From positions 1,674,001 to 1,738,000 of the forward strand of contig NZ_FOZE01000002.1 of assembly GCF_900113225.1 (NCBI RefSeq): a stretch of DNA of 64,000 nt, written 5' to 3'. The notes under the pieces are model-generated. The model was not told the DNA's origin. It ran no database searches and saw only the letters and a program-made list of their open reading frames with translations. Shown in pieces: positions 26,107-35,820 of this stretch. The stretch is from Mitsuaria sp. PDC51 (GTDB lineage: Bacteria; Pseudomonadota; Gammaproteobacteria; Burkholderiales; Burkholderiaceae_C). The translations under genes were made by a program, and so were the position numbers. Within the stretch, counting starts at the first letter, position 1, and each line of letters opens with the position of its first letter.

Positions 26107-27030
26107 ATGAGCACGACCGCAGTCCCGAAGAACAAGCCCTCGCCCGGCGCGGCGCCGACGCCGCTGGAGCGGCGCGCCGGCACGGCCAACGGTTATGCCG
26201 CGTTGCTCATCGGCCTGGGCCTGCTGGCTTTCGCGATCTGGCGCTTCGCCGCGCTCGGCCATGACGCGGTCGGCCTGCCGCAGCTGGCCTTGGTGGTGAC
26301 CGGCGTCATCTTGCTGACCGGCCTGTACATCCAGCAGCCCAACGAGGCCCGCGTGCTGACGCTCTTCGGCCGCTACGTCGGCACCGACCGCACGCCCGGC
26401 CTGCGCTGGACGATCCCGCTGTTCATGATGAAGCGCCGCCTGTCGCTGCGCGCCCGCAACCTCGACGCGCCGACGCTGAAGGTCAACGACAAGCGCGGCA
26501 ACCCGGTCGAGATCAGCGCCGCCGTGGTCTGGCGGGTCGAGGACACGGCCCGCGCCGTGTTCGAGGTCGACGACTTCGAGCAGTACGTCAGCATCCAGGC
26601 GGAGGCGGCGATCCGGCATGTCGCCTCGCAATTCGCCTACGACGAGGGCGATGACCTCGACAGCCGCGAGATCACCCTGCGCGCCGGCGCCGACGAGGTG
26701 ATGGCCGCGATGATCGCGGAGCTGCAGGCGCGCCTGCAGCCGGCGGGGGTCAGCGTCGAGACGGCGATGCTCACGCACCTGGCCTACGCCCCCGAGATCG
26801 CCCAGGTGATGCTGCGCCGGCAGCAGGCCGAGGCCATCATCAGCGCCCGCAAGAAGATCGTGCACGGCGCGGTCAGCATGGTCGAGGAGGCGCTCAAGGG
26901 CCTGAGCGAGCGGGAGATCGTCCAGCTCGACGACGAACGCAAGGCGGCGATGGTCTCCAACCTGCTGGTGGTGCTGTGCTCCGACAAGGACACGCAGCCC
27001 ATCGTGAACGCGGGGACGCTCTACAACTGA
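26107..27030 (+). CDS. SPFH / band-7 domain membrane protein
   Basis: 307-aa membrane protein of the SPFH (stomatin/prohibitin/flotillin/HflK) superfamily. Two hydrophobic helices at about 30-47 and 58-75 precede the band-7 domain (about 78-240; [30 protein letters not shown], then the helical [11 protein letters not shown]). A coiled-coil-forming tail with [15 protein letters not shown] and [19 protein letters not shown] closes it. SPFH proteins form membrane rings that organise microdomains or shield proteases. I chose the ATG at 26107, after GGAGGAG. It is 13 bases from an RHH gene, an evident two-gene operon. Confidence 0.9.
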   Translation: MSTTAVPKNKPSPGAAPTPLERRAGTANGYAALLIGLGLLAFAIWRFAALGHDAVGLPQLALVVTGVILLTGLYIQQPNEARVLTLFGRYVGTDRTPGLRWTIPLFMMKRRLSLRARNLDAPTLKVNDKRGNPVEISAAVVWRVEDTARAVFEVDDFEQYVSIQAEAAIRHVASQFAYDEGDDLDSREITLRAGADEVMAAMIAELQARLQPAGVSVETAMLTHLAYAPEIAQVMLRRQQAEAIISARKKIVHGAVSMVEEALKGLSEREIVQLDDERKAAMVSNLLVVLCSDKDTQPIVNAGTLYN

Positions 27031-27043
27031 GCGGCGGGCGCAG

Positions 27044-27304
27044 ATGGCCAGTCCCGCGAAGAAGCAATTCCCGCTGCGCCTCGATCCCGCGCTGTGGGAG
27101 GAGATCGAGCGATTGGCCGCGATCGAGCTGCGCTCGTCCAATGCCCAGATCGAGTTGTTGCTGCGGGAGGCGCTCAAGCGCCGCGGCATCAAGCCGGAGC
27201 CTTCCCCGGCGCCGCGTCGCGGACGCCCCCCGGCGGGCGCTGCCGAGGACACCGGGCAGGCGATGGACGACGCGGCGCCGCACGCCGACTCCAGCAACGA
27301 ATAA
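27044..27304 (+). CDS. Arc-type ribbon-helix-helix DNA-binding protein
   Basis: 86-aa protein. Residues 8-45 fit an Arc/MetJ-like ribbon-helix-helix: the beta strand KQFPLRLD contacts DNA in such dimers, followed by two helices (ALWEEIERLAAIELRSSNAQIELLLREALKRR). The rest is a Pro/Ala-rich disordered tail. It starts 13 bases after the SPFH gene. RHH proteins of this kind are typically autorepressors, so it probably binds the promoter of its own operon. It is not clearly an antitoxin, since the neighbour is a membrane scaffold and not a toxin. Confidence 0.88.
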   Translation: MASPAKKQFPLRLDPALWEEIERLAAIELRSSNAQIELLLREALKRRGIKPEPSPAPRRGRPPAGAAEDTGQAMDDAAPHADSSNE

Positions 27305-27343
27305 CCCGGCCGTCATCCGTGGCATTCGGGGACCGCGGCGGGT

Positions 27344-27361
27344 TTCGCACGACCGTGCTAA
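27344..27361. promoter_or_regulatory. TetR operator, copy 1 (upstream of tetR)
   Basis: TTCGCACG-AC-CGTGCTAA, an 18-base near-palindrome (7 of 8 arm positions pair) just before the TetR gene. It matches the perfect copy at 28045-28062, so autoregulation is likely. Confidence 0.75.
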
Positions 27362-27371
27362 CTTGCGCGCC

Positions 27372-28001
27372 ATGGAAGCCAAGACCGCCCGCAGCGAACT
27401 GACGCAGAGCGCCATCGTCGATGTCGCGCTGGAGATGGCCCGCCTCGACGGCCTGGACAGCCTCTCGATCGGCGAGGTCGCCAAGCGCCTGAACCTGTCC
27501 AAGAGCGGCGTCTTCTCGCGCATCGGCTCGCGGGAGGCGCTGCAGGCCGCGGTGCTGGACGCTTTCGAGAAGACCTTCCAGCAGGAGGTCATCCTGCCGG
27601 CGCTGCGCGAGCCGCGCGGCCTGCCCCGCATGGACGCGATGGTGCGCGCCTGGTTGGGGCGCGTCGGCGGGCCGCACGGCAACTGCCTGTACGTGGCCGG
27701 CGCCTTCGAATACGACGACCGCGACGACGCCATGCGCGAACGCCTGCTCGACGGTGTCCGGCGCTGGCGCTCGACGTTGCGCCGCACGCTGGTCCAGGCG
27801 CAGGACGCGGGCCAGCTGCGCGAGGACGCGGATCTCGATCAACTGATCTTCGAGCTGGACGGCCTCTTCACCGCGCTGGTCCGCGAAGTGCGCTTCCTGC
27901 GCACGCCGGATGCGGTCGAGCGGGCCTGGACCAGCTATCTGCGCCTGATGGCGCCGATGCTGACGGCGCCGCCCACCTCGGCCTCAGAAGCCTCCTGCTG
28001 A
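27372..28001 (+). CDS. TetR-family transcriptional regulator
   Basis: 209-aa TetR-type repressor. Helix-turn-helix at about 31-52 (LSIGEVAKRLNLSKSGVFSRIGSREAL), followed by a helical ligand-binding and dimer domain; the GGPHGNCLYVAGAFEYDDRDDAMR segment resembles the TetR C-terminal class seen next to lipid or acyl-CoA genes. I chose the ATG at 27372, which gives the usual short N-arm. Matching palindromes lie 11 bases before the gene and again 44 bases after it, ahead of a 39-codon gene. The ligand is unknown. Confidence 0.92.
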   Translation: MEAKTARSELTQSAIVDVALEMARLDGLDSLSIGEVAKRLNLSKSGVFSRIGSREALQAAVLDAFEKTFQQEVILPALREPRGLPRMDAMVRAWLGRVGGPHGNCLYVAGAFEYDDRDDAMRERLLDGVRRWRSTLRRTLVQAQDAGQLREDADLDQLIFELDGLFTALVREVRFLRTPDAVERAWTSYLRLMAPMLTAPPTSASEASC

Positions 28002-28044
28002 CACACCCGCCATGCCTTCGCCCGTCCCCCATCCCTGCCTCAAT

Positions 28045-28062
28045 TTCGCACGCTCGTGCGAA
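28045..28062. promoter_or_regulatory. TetR operator, copy 2 (upstream of microprotein gene)
   Basis: TTCGCACG-CT-CGTGCGAA, a perfect 8+2+8 palindrome, 41 bases before the ATG of the 39-codon gene. It shares 16 of 18 bases with the copy before tetR. Confidence 0.8.
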
Positions 28063-28103
28063 CTGATTCGTTTCCCTCTTCCCTGAGCCCAAGGAGCCCT
28101 GCC

Positions 28104-28223
28104 ATGACCATCCTGCTGATCCTGAGCCTGCTGACCGGCGGCGCGCTGTGGCGTGCCTGGGCGTCGTGGCGCCGGCTGCTGCGCATGCTGCCGCGCCACA
28201 ACCGCGACATGGTGCTGTTCTGA
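28104..28223 (+). CDS. 39-residue single-helix membrane microprotein
   Basis: ORF of 40 codons including stop. An AAGGAG sits seven bases before the ATG, and a TetR operator lies 41 bases upstream. The product starts with a hydrophobic helix (residues 2-15, TILLILSLLTGGAL), continues with a Trp/Arg-rich amphipathic part (WRAWASWRRLLRML) and ends PRHNRDMVLF. This is the profile of a small inner-membrane protein with a positive cytoplasmic side. A hairpin (GGCGCGTGC-ATC-GCATGCGCC, 28229-28249) follows the stop. The function is unknown. It could be a regulatory subunit or stress microprotein de-repressed through the TetR protein. Confidence 0.72.
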   Translation: MTILLILSLLTGGALWRAWASWRRLLRMLPRHNRDMVLF

Positions 28224-28354
28224 GCGACGGCGCGTGCATCGCATGCGCCATCCCGTCAAGCCTCCGCCGGGCCGCCTGGTCACGGGATATGCCCGGAGTG
28301 GCGATGTGATGGGGCCTCCTTACACTCCCTGGCTTGTCCCGTTGAGGAAAGTCC

Positions 28355-29641
28355 ATGGCGTGGTTGATGCGCTGGCGGCCCGTGACCGTCGGCCCCGAGA
28401 AGGCGATTGCCCCCGATGAACGCCTGTCCTGGCCGCAGACCGCGGCGCTCGGCCTGCAACATGTGATCGCCATGTTCGGTGCCACCGTGCTGGCGCCGCT
28501 GCTGATGGGCTTCGATCCCAACGTCGCCGTGCTGATGAGCGGCGTGGGCACGCTGCTGTTCTTCTTCCTGACCGGTGGCCGGGTGCCGAGCTACCTGGGC
28601 TCGAGCTTCGCGTTCATCGGCGTCGTCATCGCCGCGACCGGGTACGCCGGCAGCGGCCCCAATCCCAACCTGCCCCTGGCGCTGGGCGGCATCGTCGCCT
28701 GCGGCGTGCTGTACACGGCGATCGGCCTGCTGGTCTCGGCCACCGGCAGCGGCTGGGTCGAGCGACTGATGCCGCCGGTGGTGACCGGCGCGGTGGTGGC
28801 GGTGATCGGCCTGAACCTGGCGGCGGTCCCGATCAAGAACATGGCGCCGACGCCCTTCGACGCCTGGATGCAGGCCGCGACCTTCCTCAGCGTCGCGCTG
28901 GTGGCGGTGCATGCGCGCGGCATGCTGCAGCGGCTGCTGATCCTGGCCGGCCTGGTCCAGGCCAGCCTGATCTACGCGCTGCTGACCAACGGCTTCGGCC
29001 TGGGCACGCCCATCGATCTCAGCAAGGTCGCGGCCGCGCCGTGGTTCGGGCTGCCGAGCTTCCATGCGCCGGTCTTCGACGGCGCGGCGATGCTGATGAT
29101 CGCGCCGGTGGCGCTGATCCTGGTGGCCGAGAACCTGGGCCACCTGAAGGCCGTGGGCGCGATGACCGGGCGCGACATGTCGCCCTTCCTGGGCCGCGCC
29201 TTTGTCGGTGACGGCCTGGCGACCATCGCCAGCGGTGCGGTCGGCGGTACCGGCGTCACCACCTACGCCGAGAACATCGGCGTCATGGCCGCGACCCGCA
29301 TCTACTCGACTGCCGTCTTCGTCTTCGCCGCGCTGATGGCGCTGGTGCTGGGTTTCTCGCCGAAGTTCGGCGCGCTGATCCAGGCCATCCCGCTCGCGGT
29401 GATGGGCGGCGTCAGCATCGTCGTGTTCGGCCTGATCGCGATCGCTGGCGCCCGGATCTGGGTCGACCATCAGGTCGATTTCCGCGACCCGCGCAACCTG
29501 ATGGTGGCGGCCATCACGCTGGTGATCGGCACCGGCGACTTCACCTTGAAAATGGGTGGGTTTACCCTGGGTGGCATCGGAACTGCCACCTTCGGCGCGA
29601 TCCTGCTGCATGCGCTGCTGCGGCGAGGCCGCACGGACTGA
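28355..29641 (+). CDS. Uracil/xanthine permease (NCS2 family)
   Basis: 428-aa NCS2 nucleobase transporter, about 14 membrane helices in two inverted halves. It is closest to the UraA/RutG type. Signature parts are ALGLQHVIAMFGATVLAPLLMG at the N-terminus, GSSFAFIG, the substrate-binding helix region LVAENLGHLKAVGAMTGRDM and TTYAENIGVMAATRIYST. Proton-coupled uptake of uracil is the likely role. The gene stands alone on the plus strand. pyrE, another pyrimidine gene, is 10 kb away. I chose the ATG at 28355. Confidence 0.92.
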   Translation: MAWLMRWRPVTVGPEKAIAPDERLSWPQTAALGLQHVIAMFGATVLAPLLMGFDPNVAVLMSGVGTLLFFFLTGGRVPSYLGSSFAFIGVVIAATGYAGSGPNPNLPLALGGIVACGVLYTAIGLLVSATGSGWVERLMPPVVTGAVVAVIGLNLAAVPIKNMAPTPFDAWMQAATFLSVALVAVHARGMLQRLLILAGLVQASLIYALLTNGFGLGTPIDLSKVAAAPWFGLPSFHAPVFDGAAMLMIAPVALILVAENLGHLKAVGAMTGRDMSPFLGRAFVGDGLATIASGAVGGTGVTTYAENIGVMAATRIYSTAVFVFAALMALVLGFSPKFGALIQAIPLAVMGGVSIVVFGLIAIAGARIWVDHQVDFRDPRNLMVAAITLVIGTGDFTLKMGGFTLGGIGTATFGAILLHALLRRGRTD

Positions 29642-29738
29642 CCCCACGCCGCGTGCGCGGGCGCCGACTCGTGCAGGCTTCACGGGAACCCGGGGATCGG
29701 CGCTCAAGTCACGAGACCTACCACTCGACATCAGCACG

Positions 29739-31886
29739 ATGAGCATGCTTGGGGTGTTGCGAGCAACGGAGCAAGCGAGGACGGCCACCGGCCGGGCCGG
29801 CGCACGCCCACGCGCGCGCGCGCCAGAATGGGCCGCCGCGCTCCTGGCGCTCGCCTTGAGCCTGGCGATGCCGCTGCTGAGCGGCTGTGGGCCGCAGGGC
29901 GGCGTCGACACCCGCGACGCGGCGGCCTCCGCCACCGGCGTCCAGGACCGGGCGCTGCAGGCCGAGCTCGAGCAGCAGGAACGCATCGCCTCGGCGCACC
30001 CGCGCGAGCACCTGCGCGAGCTGCAGGCGATCGAATCCCGTGCCGCGCCGGGCAGCGCCGAGCGGCTGGAAGCCCTGAGCCAGCGCGCCGCGCTGCTCGC
30101 CCAGCTGCGGGACCGCAGCGGCCACGAGGCCGCGGTGGAAGCGCTGAAGGCCTGGCCGGAGAGCTCGCCGGTGCGCGCGCAGATTCCACTGGCCCTGATG
30201 CTGGCGCGGGCGCAATGGCTCAAGGCCAATGGCGAACTGGGCGCCGGCGTGCGCCTGCTGGGCGGCCTCGCCGACATGGACGCGGCCCAGGCCGACCGCC
30301 GGATGCTGTGGCGCGCGACCGAGCTGCGCGCCTACATGCAGGGGGACTACGGCGAGGTCGACGCGGCGGTCGAAAGCGGCCTGAAGGCGCTGGAGCAGGC
30401 GCGCGCGATGGGCTCGCGCTGGCGGGCCGCCACCAACGACGCCACGCTCGCCTTCAACTACTTCCGCAGTCAGCAGTTCGACCATGCCCTGCGTGCCGCG
30501 CGCGAGGCGCTCGAGACGGCGCAGCAGGACCCGGATCCGGTGCTGATGTACTCGGTCTACACCATCCTGGGCATCGTCCACTCGCAGGACGAGGACCCGC
30601 GGCTGAGCCAGCAGGCCCGCGAGCAGGCGCTGCAATACGCCCGCGAGGCGCAGGCGCCCGGCCTGCAGGCGCTCGCGCTGGGCAACCTGGCCGACTACGA
30701 ACTGCGCAGCGGCAACTACGCCCGGGCGCTGGAGCTGTCGACGCAAAGCCTGGCGCTGGCGCATGAGGGCGGCGAGATCTCGACCGAGATCCTGGCGCGC
30801 CACAACATGGGCATCGCCAAGATCGGGCTGAAGCGGCTGGACGAGGGCAAGCGCGACGTGCTGCAGGCCATCACGATGGACGCGCAGCGCGAGGCCGGCA
30901 GCTACACCGCCGAGGCCTGGCTGGAGCTGGGCGGCTACCTGGAGAAGGTCGACGACCTGCCCGGCGCGGTCGACGCCTACCACCGCGCGCGCAAGGAGTT
31001 CGACGCGGTGCTGCGCGACGAGACCCGCAAGGCGGTGCTCGAGGCGCAGGCGCGCTTCGAGGACCAGCAGCGCCAGCGCGAGATCCGGCTGCTCAACCAG
31101 GACAACAGCCTCAAGGCCGAGCAGATCCGCACCCGCGACCTGCAGCTCAAGCTCTGGGCGGAGGTCGGTGGCTGCGTGCTGCTCTCGGGCGCCTTGCTGG
31201 CGCTGGCCTACCGGCGCATCCGGCGTACCAACGCCGCGCTCGCGCAGACCAACGAATCGCTGCGCGTGCAGAGCGAGCGCGACCCGCTGACCGGGCTCGC
31301 GAACCGGCGCCATTTCCAGCAGGCCATCGCGCAGCGCACGCGCGAAGGCGGCCTGCGCGGCAGCCTGTTCCTGATCGACATCGACCACTTCAAGCGCATC
31401 AACGACCAGTGGGGCCATGCGGCCGGCGACACCGTGCTGGTCGAGGTTGCGCGGCGCCTGAGCAGCGTGCTGCGCGAGCAGGACCTGGTCGTGCGCTGGG
31501 GCGGCGAGGAGTTCCTGATCCTGGTGAACTCCGAGGCCACGGAGGATGCGCGCCAACTGGGCCAGCGCCTGCTCGACCAGATCGGCGGGCAGCCGGTCGA
31601 CCACGGGCCGCTACGCATCCCGATCAGCGCGTCGATCGGCTTCGCCAGCTTCCCGATGGCGCCGCAGGACCTGACGCTCGAATGGGAGCGGGCGATCGAC
31701 CTGGTCGACACCGTGATGTACATGGCCAAGGCGCATGGCCGCAACAAGGCCTACGGCGTGGCGGCGATGCAGGCCCGCGACCGCGACCAGCTGCTGGCCC
31801 TGGCCGGCCGCATCGAGGCCGCCTGGCACCAGGGCCAGGTGCAGCTGGTCAGCCTGCTCGGCCCGGTGCAGGAGGGGCGCGCATGA
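29739..31886 (+). CDS. TPR-GGDEF diguanylate cyclase, putative lipoprotein
   Basis: 715-aa protein. The N-terminus is basic, then a hydrophobic segment ends in the lipobox LLSGC with Cys50. A long helical region (about 70-460) with TPR-like repeats follows, then one membrane helix (about 468-487) and a C-terminal GGDEF domain with catalytic GGEEF at 588-592. The inhibitory site RxxD (REQD) is kept five residues before it. c-di-GMP synthesis with periplasmic TPR sensing is the reading. I chose the ATG at 29739; the frame is open further upstream into the permease gene. It overlaps the next, paralogous gene by four bases. Confidence 0.88.
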   Translation: MSMLGVLRATEQARTATGRAGARPRARAPEWAAALLALALSLAMPLLSGCGPQGGVDTRDAAASATGVQDRALQAELEQQERIASAHPREHLRELQAIESRAAPGSAERLEALSQRAALLAQLRDRSGHEAAVEALKAWPESSPVRAQIPLALMLARAQWLKANGELGAGVRLLGGLADMDAAQADRRMLWRATELRAYMQGDYGEVDAAVESGLKALEQARAMGSRWRAATNDATLAFNYFRSQQFDHALRAAREALETAQQDPDPVLMYSVYTILGIVHSQDEDPRLSQQAREQALQYAREAQAPGLQALALGNLADYELRSGNYARALELSTQSLALAHEGGEISTEILARHNMGIAKIGLKRLDEGKRDVLQAITMDAQREAGSYTAEAWLELGGYLEKVDDLPGAVDAYHRARKEFDAVLRDETRKAVLEAQARFEDQQRQREIRLLNQDNSLKAEQIRTRDLQLKLWAEVGGCVLLSGALLALAYRRIRRTNAALAQTNESLRVQSERDPLTGLANRRHFQQAIAQRTREGGLRGSLFLIDIDHFKRINDQWGHAAGDTVLVEVARRLSSVLREQDLVVRWGGEEFLILVNSEATEDARQLGQRLLDQIGGQPVDHGPLRIPISASIGFASFPMAPQDLTLEWERAIDLVDTVMYMAKAHGRNKAYGVAAMQARDRDQLLALAGRIEAAWHQGQVQLVSLLGPVQEGRA

Positions 31887-33940
31887 TCCGGCCGCTCGCC
31901 GCCGTCGTGAAGGCCACGCTGCTGGCCATGCTGCTGAGCGGCGCGGCCGCGTGGGCGGCGATCCCCGACCGTGCGCTGGACGCGCAGCTCGTGCAACTGG
32001 ACCGCTACGGCTACAACGAGCCGGAGAAGGCCGCGCAGCAGCTGCGCGCGCTGGCGGCGGACCCGGCGCACGCCGGTCAACGCCTGCACCTCGACTACGC
32101 GCTCGGCCGCAACGCCGTCTACGCCGGGCATCCGGAGACGGTGCGCCGCATCGCGGCGGACCTGGAGCAGCGGCCCGGCGGCCAGCCACTGGCGCGCATG
32201 CTGCTGGCCGAGCTGCAGGACCGACAGGGCCAGACCGGCCGCTCGGGCGACATGGCGCGGCAGGCGCTCGAGGCCCTGTCGCCGCCCTGCCCGTCGCAGG
32301 CGGCGCAGGCGGTGCCGCCCAACTGCGACGCGCGCGTCGCGCTGCAGGCCCTGCGGCTGATCGCGCGCGCGCAGGGCGCGCGGGGCGAGTACGCCTTCGC
32401 CGACACCTCGCTGCGCCGCGCGCTGGCGCTGGCGCAGGCGCTGCAGGACCACACCGCGACCGGCGCGATGATGGGCTCGCTCGCGGTGAACAGCCAGGTC
32501 CGCGACGAGACCGCGGCCGCGCAGCAGTGGATGACGCAGGCCTGGCAGATGGCGCAGGGCGATGCGTCCGCGATGAGCCGGGCGAAGATGGTCGAGTCCA
32601 TGGTCGCGTCGCGACGCGGCGATCGCAACCAGCAGCTGGCGGCGCTCGAGGATGCGCTGCGGCTGGCCCAGCAGTCGGGCGGACGGCGCGACGTCGCGCT
32701 GCTGCAGAACAACCTGCTCGACGCCTACATCCACACCGACCAGGCCGCCAAGGCGGTGCAGCTGGCGCGGCTGGCGCTGCCGGTGGTGCAGTCCTACAAC
32801 GACCAGACGGTCGAGCGCACGTTGCGCCACAACCTGTCGGTCGCGCTGGTGCTGCAGCGCCAGTTCGAGCCGGCGCGGCGCGAGGTCGCGCGGGTGCTCG
32901 AGCTGGCGCAGGGCGACTTCGATCCGGTGCGCCGCGCGCTGCAGCTGCGCGAGCTCGGCGAGGCCTACGCCAAGGTCGGGCAGTGGAAGGAGGCGCTGCG
33001 GCTCTATCACGAGGAGCGCGCGCTGAGCGCGGAGACGGCCCGGCGCAACCGCGACTCCGCGCTGCAGCAGCTGCGGCTCAAGTACGACAGCGAGGCCAGG
33101 CAGCGCGACCTGGAGCTGCTGCGCCGCGAGCAGACGCTCAAGGACCGCGAGCTCGGCAACCGGCGGCTGGCGCAGTACGTCGGCGTCGGGCTGGCGGCGC
33201 TGCTGGGGCTGTCGCTGATCCTGATGGGCGTGATGCTGGCGCGCGTGCGCGAGGCCAACCGCAGGCTCAAGGCCAACCAGAGCCTGCTGCGCGCCCAGAG
33301 CGAGCGCGACCCGCTGACGGACCTGGCCAACCGGCGCCACTTCCTCGCGGTCATGGACCGCCATGCCAAGGACGTGTTCACCGGCGCGCTGCTGATGATC
33401 GACATCGATCACTTCAAGCATGTCAACGACCGCCACGGCCACGCGGCCGGCGACGCGGTGATCGTCGAGGTCTCGCGGCGCATCGCGCAGGCGGTGCGGG
33501 CGGAGGACCTGGTGGTGCGCTGGGGCGGCGAGGAGTTCCTGGTCTTCGCCCGCAACGTGGCGCCGGACCAGTTGCAGCTGCTGGCCGAGCGCATCCTCTT
33601 CATCGTCGGCGAGCAGCCGGTGCAGACCGCGGCCGGCGCGCTGCGGGTGACCTGCTCGATCGGCTTCGCGCATTTCCCGCTGCCGCCGGCCCAGCTCGCC
33701 CTGCATTGGGAACAGGCCGTCAACTGGGCGGACATGGCGCTCTACACGGCCAAGTCGCAGGGCCGCAATCGCGCGCGCGGCATCGTGACCGTCGAGGCCG
33801 GCGACGCGCAGGCGCTGATCCAGATCGAGGCCGACTTCGATGCCGCCTGCAGCTCCGAGCGGGTGCAGCTGCAGACCCTCCTCGGTCCGGAGCCGCCCGG
33901 GTTGCCGGATTCGACGGCGTCGGTGGAGTCGGCGGACTAG
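31883..33940 (+). CDS. TPR-GGDEF diguanylate cyclase (paralogue of upstream gene)
   Basis: 685-aa protein with the same plan as its neighbour: Sec-type signal peptide (about 1-26, ending AWA), periplasmic TPR-like helical region, a membrane helix (about 431-452), and a GGDEF domain with GGEEF at 548-552 and an RxxD inhibitory site (RAED). Both should make c-di-GMP. Unlike the first it lacks a lipobox. The start is coupled to the first gene by ATGA (31883-31886). The sequence from the coiled coil before the membrane helix onward is close to that of the neighbour, which points to tandem duplication with divergence of the sensor part. Confidence 0.9.
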   Translation: MIRPLAAVVKATLLAMLLSGAAAWAAIPDRALDAQLVQLDRYGYNEPEKAAQQLRALAADPAHAGQRLHLDYALGRNAVYAGHPETVRRIAADLEQRPGGQPLARMLLAELQDRQGQTGRSGDMARQALEALSPPCPSQAAQAVPPNCDARVALQALRLIARAQGARGEYAFADTSLRRALALAQALQDHTATGAMMGSLAVNSQVRDETAAAQQWMTQAWQMAQGDASAMSRAKMVESMVASRRGDRNQQLAALEDALRLAQQSGGRRDVALLQNNLLDAYIHTDQAAKAVQLARLALPVVQSYNDQTVERTLRHNLSVALVLQRQFEPARREVARVLELAQGDFDPVRRALQLRELGEAYAKVGQWKEALRLYHEERALSAETARRNRDSALQQLRLKYDSEARQRDLELLRREQTLKDRELGNRRLAQYVGVGLAALLGLSLILMGVMLARVREANRRLKANQSLLRAQSERDPLTDLANRRHFLAVMDRHAKDVFTGALLMIDIDHFKHVNDRHGHAAGDAVIVEVSRRIAQAVRAEDLVVRWGGEEFLVFARNVAPDQLQLLAERILFIVGEQPVQTAAGALRVTCSIGFAHFPLPPAQLALHWEQAVNWADMALYTAKSQGRNRARGIVTVEAGDAQALIQIEADFDAACSSERVQLQTLLGPEPPGLPDSTASVESAD

Positions 33941-34023
33941 CCGGGCGGGACGGACATCCCCGCCGCATCACGATCGCATCGCCGCCGACGACCCGCATCG
34001 AGATCACCACGAGGAGACGTTCC

Positions 34024-35016
34024 ATGAGCCTGAACCGTCGCGCGTTGCTCGCGCTGTCCTCCGCGGCCTGTCTGCCGGGCCTGGCCCGCGCCCAGCAGGG
34101 CTGGCCTGTGCGGCCGCTGCGCATCGTCGTGCCCTTCCCGCCGGCCGGCACCACCGACCTGCTGGCCCGCGCGATGGCGCCCGAGCTGCAGAAGGCGCTG
34201 GGCCAGCCGGTGATCGTCGAGAACAAACCCGGCGCGGGCGGCAACACCGGCTCGGCCGAGGTGGCGCATGCGACCGACGGGCACACGCTGCTGATGGGCA
34301 CCGTGGGCACGCACGCGATCAATGCCTCGCTCTATCCCAAGATGCCCTTCGACCCGGTCAAGGACTTCGCGCCGGTCACGCTGGTCGCCGCGGTGCCCAA
34401 TGTGCTGGTGCTGAATCCGGCCAACGCGCAGAAGTACGGCATCCAGAGCGTCGCCGACCTGGTGCGCGTGGCCAGGGCTCAGCCGGGCAAGCTCAACATG
34501 TGCTCGAGCGGCAACGGCACGTCGATCCACCTGGCGGGTGAGCTGTTCAAGAGCCTGACGGCCACCTACATGATCCATTTCCCGTATCGCGGCTCGGGAC
34601 CGGCGCTGCTGGACCTGATGGGCGGGAACATGGACCTGATGTTCGACAACCTGCCTTCGGCGTTGCCGCACATCCGGTCGGGCAAGCTCAAGGCGCTCGC
34701 GGTCACGAGCGCGCGCCGCAGCGAGGCGCTGCCCGAGCTGCCCACGATCGCGGAGAGCGGCGTGCCGGAGCTCAAGGCCTTCGAGGCCTCGTCCTGGTTC
34801 GGGTTGCTGGCGCCGGTGGCGCAGCCGGCGGATCAGGTCGCGCGGGTGCAGCGTGAAGCCGCGAAGGCGCTGGCGACGCCGGCGATCCGGGAGCGCCTGG
34901 CGTCGCAGGGCGCGGTGCCGGGCGGCGGCACCAGCGCGGAGTTCGCCGCGCTCATGGCGAGCGAGACCGCCAAGTGGGCCAAGGTGGTGAAGGTCTCGGG
35001 CGCCAAAGTGGATTGA
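34024..35016 (+). CDS. Bug-family (TctC) extracytoplasmic solute receptor
   Basis: 330-aa periplasmic binding protein of the Bug/TctC family, expanded in Burkholderiales. Signal peptide about 1-23 ([23 protein letters not shown]), then [23 protein letters not shown], the two-lobed fold with PGAGGNTGS and the [16 protein letters not shown] motif. Members bind carboxylates such as citrate or aromatic acids for TctAB-type transport. No tctA or tctB lies nearby, so it is an orphan receptor. GAGGAGA precedes the ATG. It converges on the exonuclease III gene. Ligand unknown. Confidence 0.93.
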   Translation: MSLNRRALLALSSAACLPGLARAQQGWPVRPLRIVVPFPPAGTTDLLARAMAPELQKALGQPVIVENKPGAGGNTGSAEVAHATDGHTLLMGTVGTHAINASLYPKMPFDPVKDFAPVTLVAAVPNVLVLNPANAQKYGIQSVADLVRVARAQPGKLNMCSSGNGTSIHLAGELFKSLTATYMIHFPYRGSGPALLDLMGGNMDLMFDNLPSALPHIRSGKLKALAVTSARRSEALPELPTIAESGVPELKAFEASSWFGLLAPVAQPADQVARVQREAAKALATPAIRERLASQGAVPGGGTSAEFAALMASETAKWAKVVKVSGAKVD

Positions 35017-35034
35017 CACCCGGATCGGTGAGCT

Positions 35035-35820
35035 TCAGATCTTGAAGTCGTAATCGATCGTCAGCGGCGCGTGGTCGCTGAAGCGCTGGTCGAGGTAGAT
35101 GGCCTCGCGGGTGGCCAGGTGCGCCATGCCGGGCGTGGCGAGGTGGTAGTCCAGGCGCCAGCCCACATTCTTCGCCCAGGCCTGGCCGCGGTTGCTCCAC
35201 CACGTGTACTGGTCGGGCTTGTCGTTGAGCACGCGGAAGACGTCCACCAGCCCGACGTCCTGCTCCAGCAGCTTGGTCATCCAGGCCCGTTCCTCGGGCA
35301 GGAAGCCGCTGTTCTTCTGGTTGCCCTTCCAGTTCTTGAGGTCGATCTCCTTGTGGGCAATGTTGACGTCGGCCACCAGGATGAACTCGCGTTCGGCGCG
35401 CAGTGCCATCAGGTAGGGATACATCTCCGCGAGGAAGCGGAACTTCGCGGCCTGGCGTTCCTCGCCGCTGGAGCCGCTCGGGAAATAGCAGCTGATCAGG
35501 CTCAGCTTGCGGCCGGGCTTGTCGAAGCGCTTCTCGACCCAGCGGCCTTCCAGGTCGAACTCCGAGCTGCCGAAGCCGACGATGACATCGCTGGGCGTTT
35601 CCTTCGTGTAGAGCCCCACCCCGGAGTAGCCCTTCTTCTGGGCGTAATGGAAGTGGCCGCTGAGGGTGTCGTAGCCGGCGAACTGCGACTCGACGACGTC
35701 GGCCTGCGCCTTCAGTTCCTGGACGCCGACCACGTCGGCCTGCTGCGGCGGCAGCCAGTCGAACACGCCCTTGGTGGCGGCGGAGCGGATGCCATTGAGG
35801 TTGAGGGTGATGAAGCGCAT
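35035..35820 (-). CDS. xth: Exodeoxyribonuclease III
   Basis: 261-aa Mg-dependent nuclease of the ExoIII/AP-endonuclease family, which acts in base-excision repair. Seen are MRFITLNLNGIRSA, the metal-binding Glu in VQELKA, YSGVGLYTK, the catalytic DVNIAH (Asp and Asn) and the terminal SDHAPL. The length is typical. I chose the ATG at 35820 because the family starts with MRFITLN-like sequence; a longer frame to 35889 has none. It is convergent with the Bug receptor gene. Confidence 0.95.
   Translation of the reverse strand: MRFITLNLNGIRSAATKGVFDWLPPQQADVVGVQELKAQADVVESQFAGYDTLSGHFHYAQKKGYSGVGLYTKETPSDVIVGFGSSEFDLEGRWVEKRFDKPGRKLSLISCYFPSGSSGEERQAAKFRFLAEMYPYLMALRAEREFILVADVNIAHKEIDLKNWKGNQKNSGFLPEERAWMTKLLEQDVGLVDVFRVLNDKPDQYTWWSNRGQAWAKNVGWRLDYHLATPGMAHLATREAIYLDQRFSDHAPLTIDYDFKI

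Noticed and set aside
27044-27304. The RHH protein as an antitoxin
   Set aside because: Its only operon partner is a 307-aa SPFH membrane protein; no small toxin such as RelE, MazF or a PIN-domain gene is adjacent.
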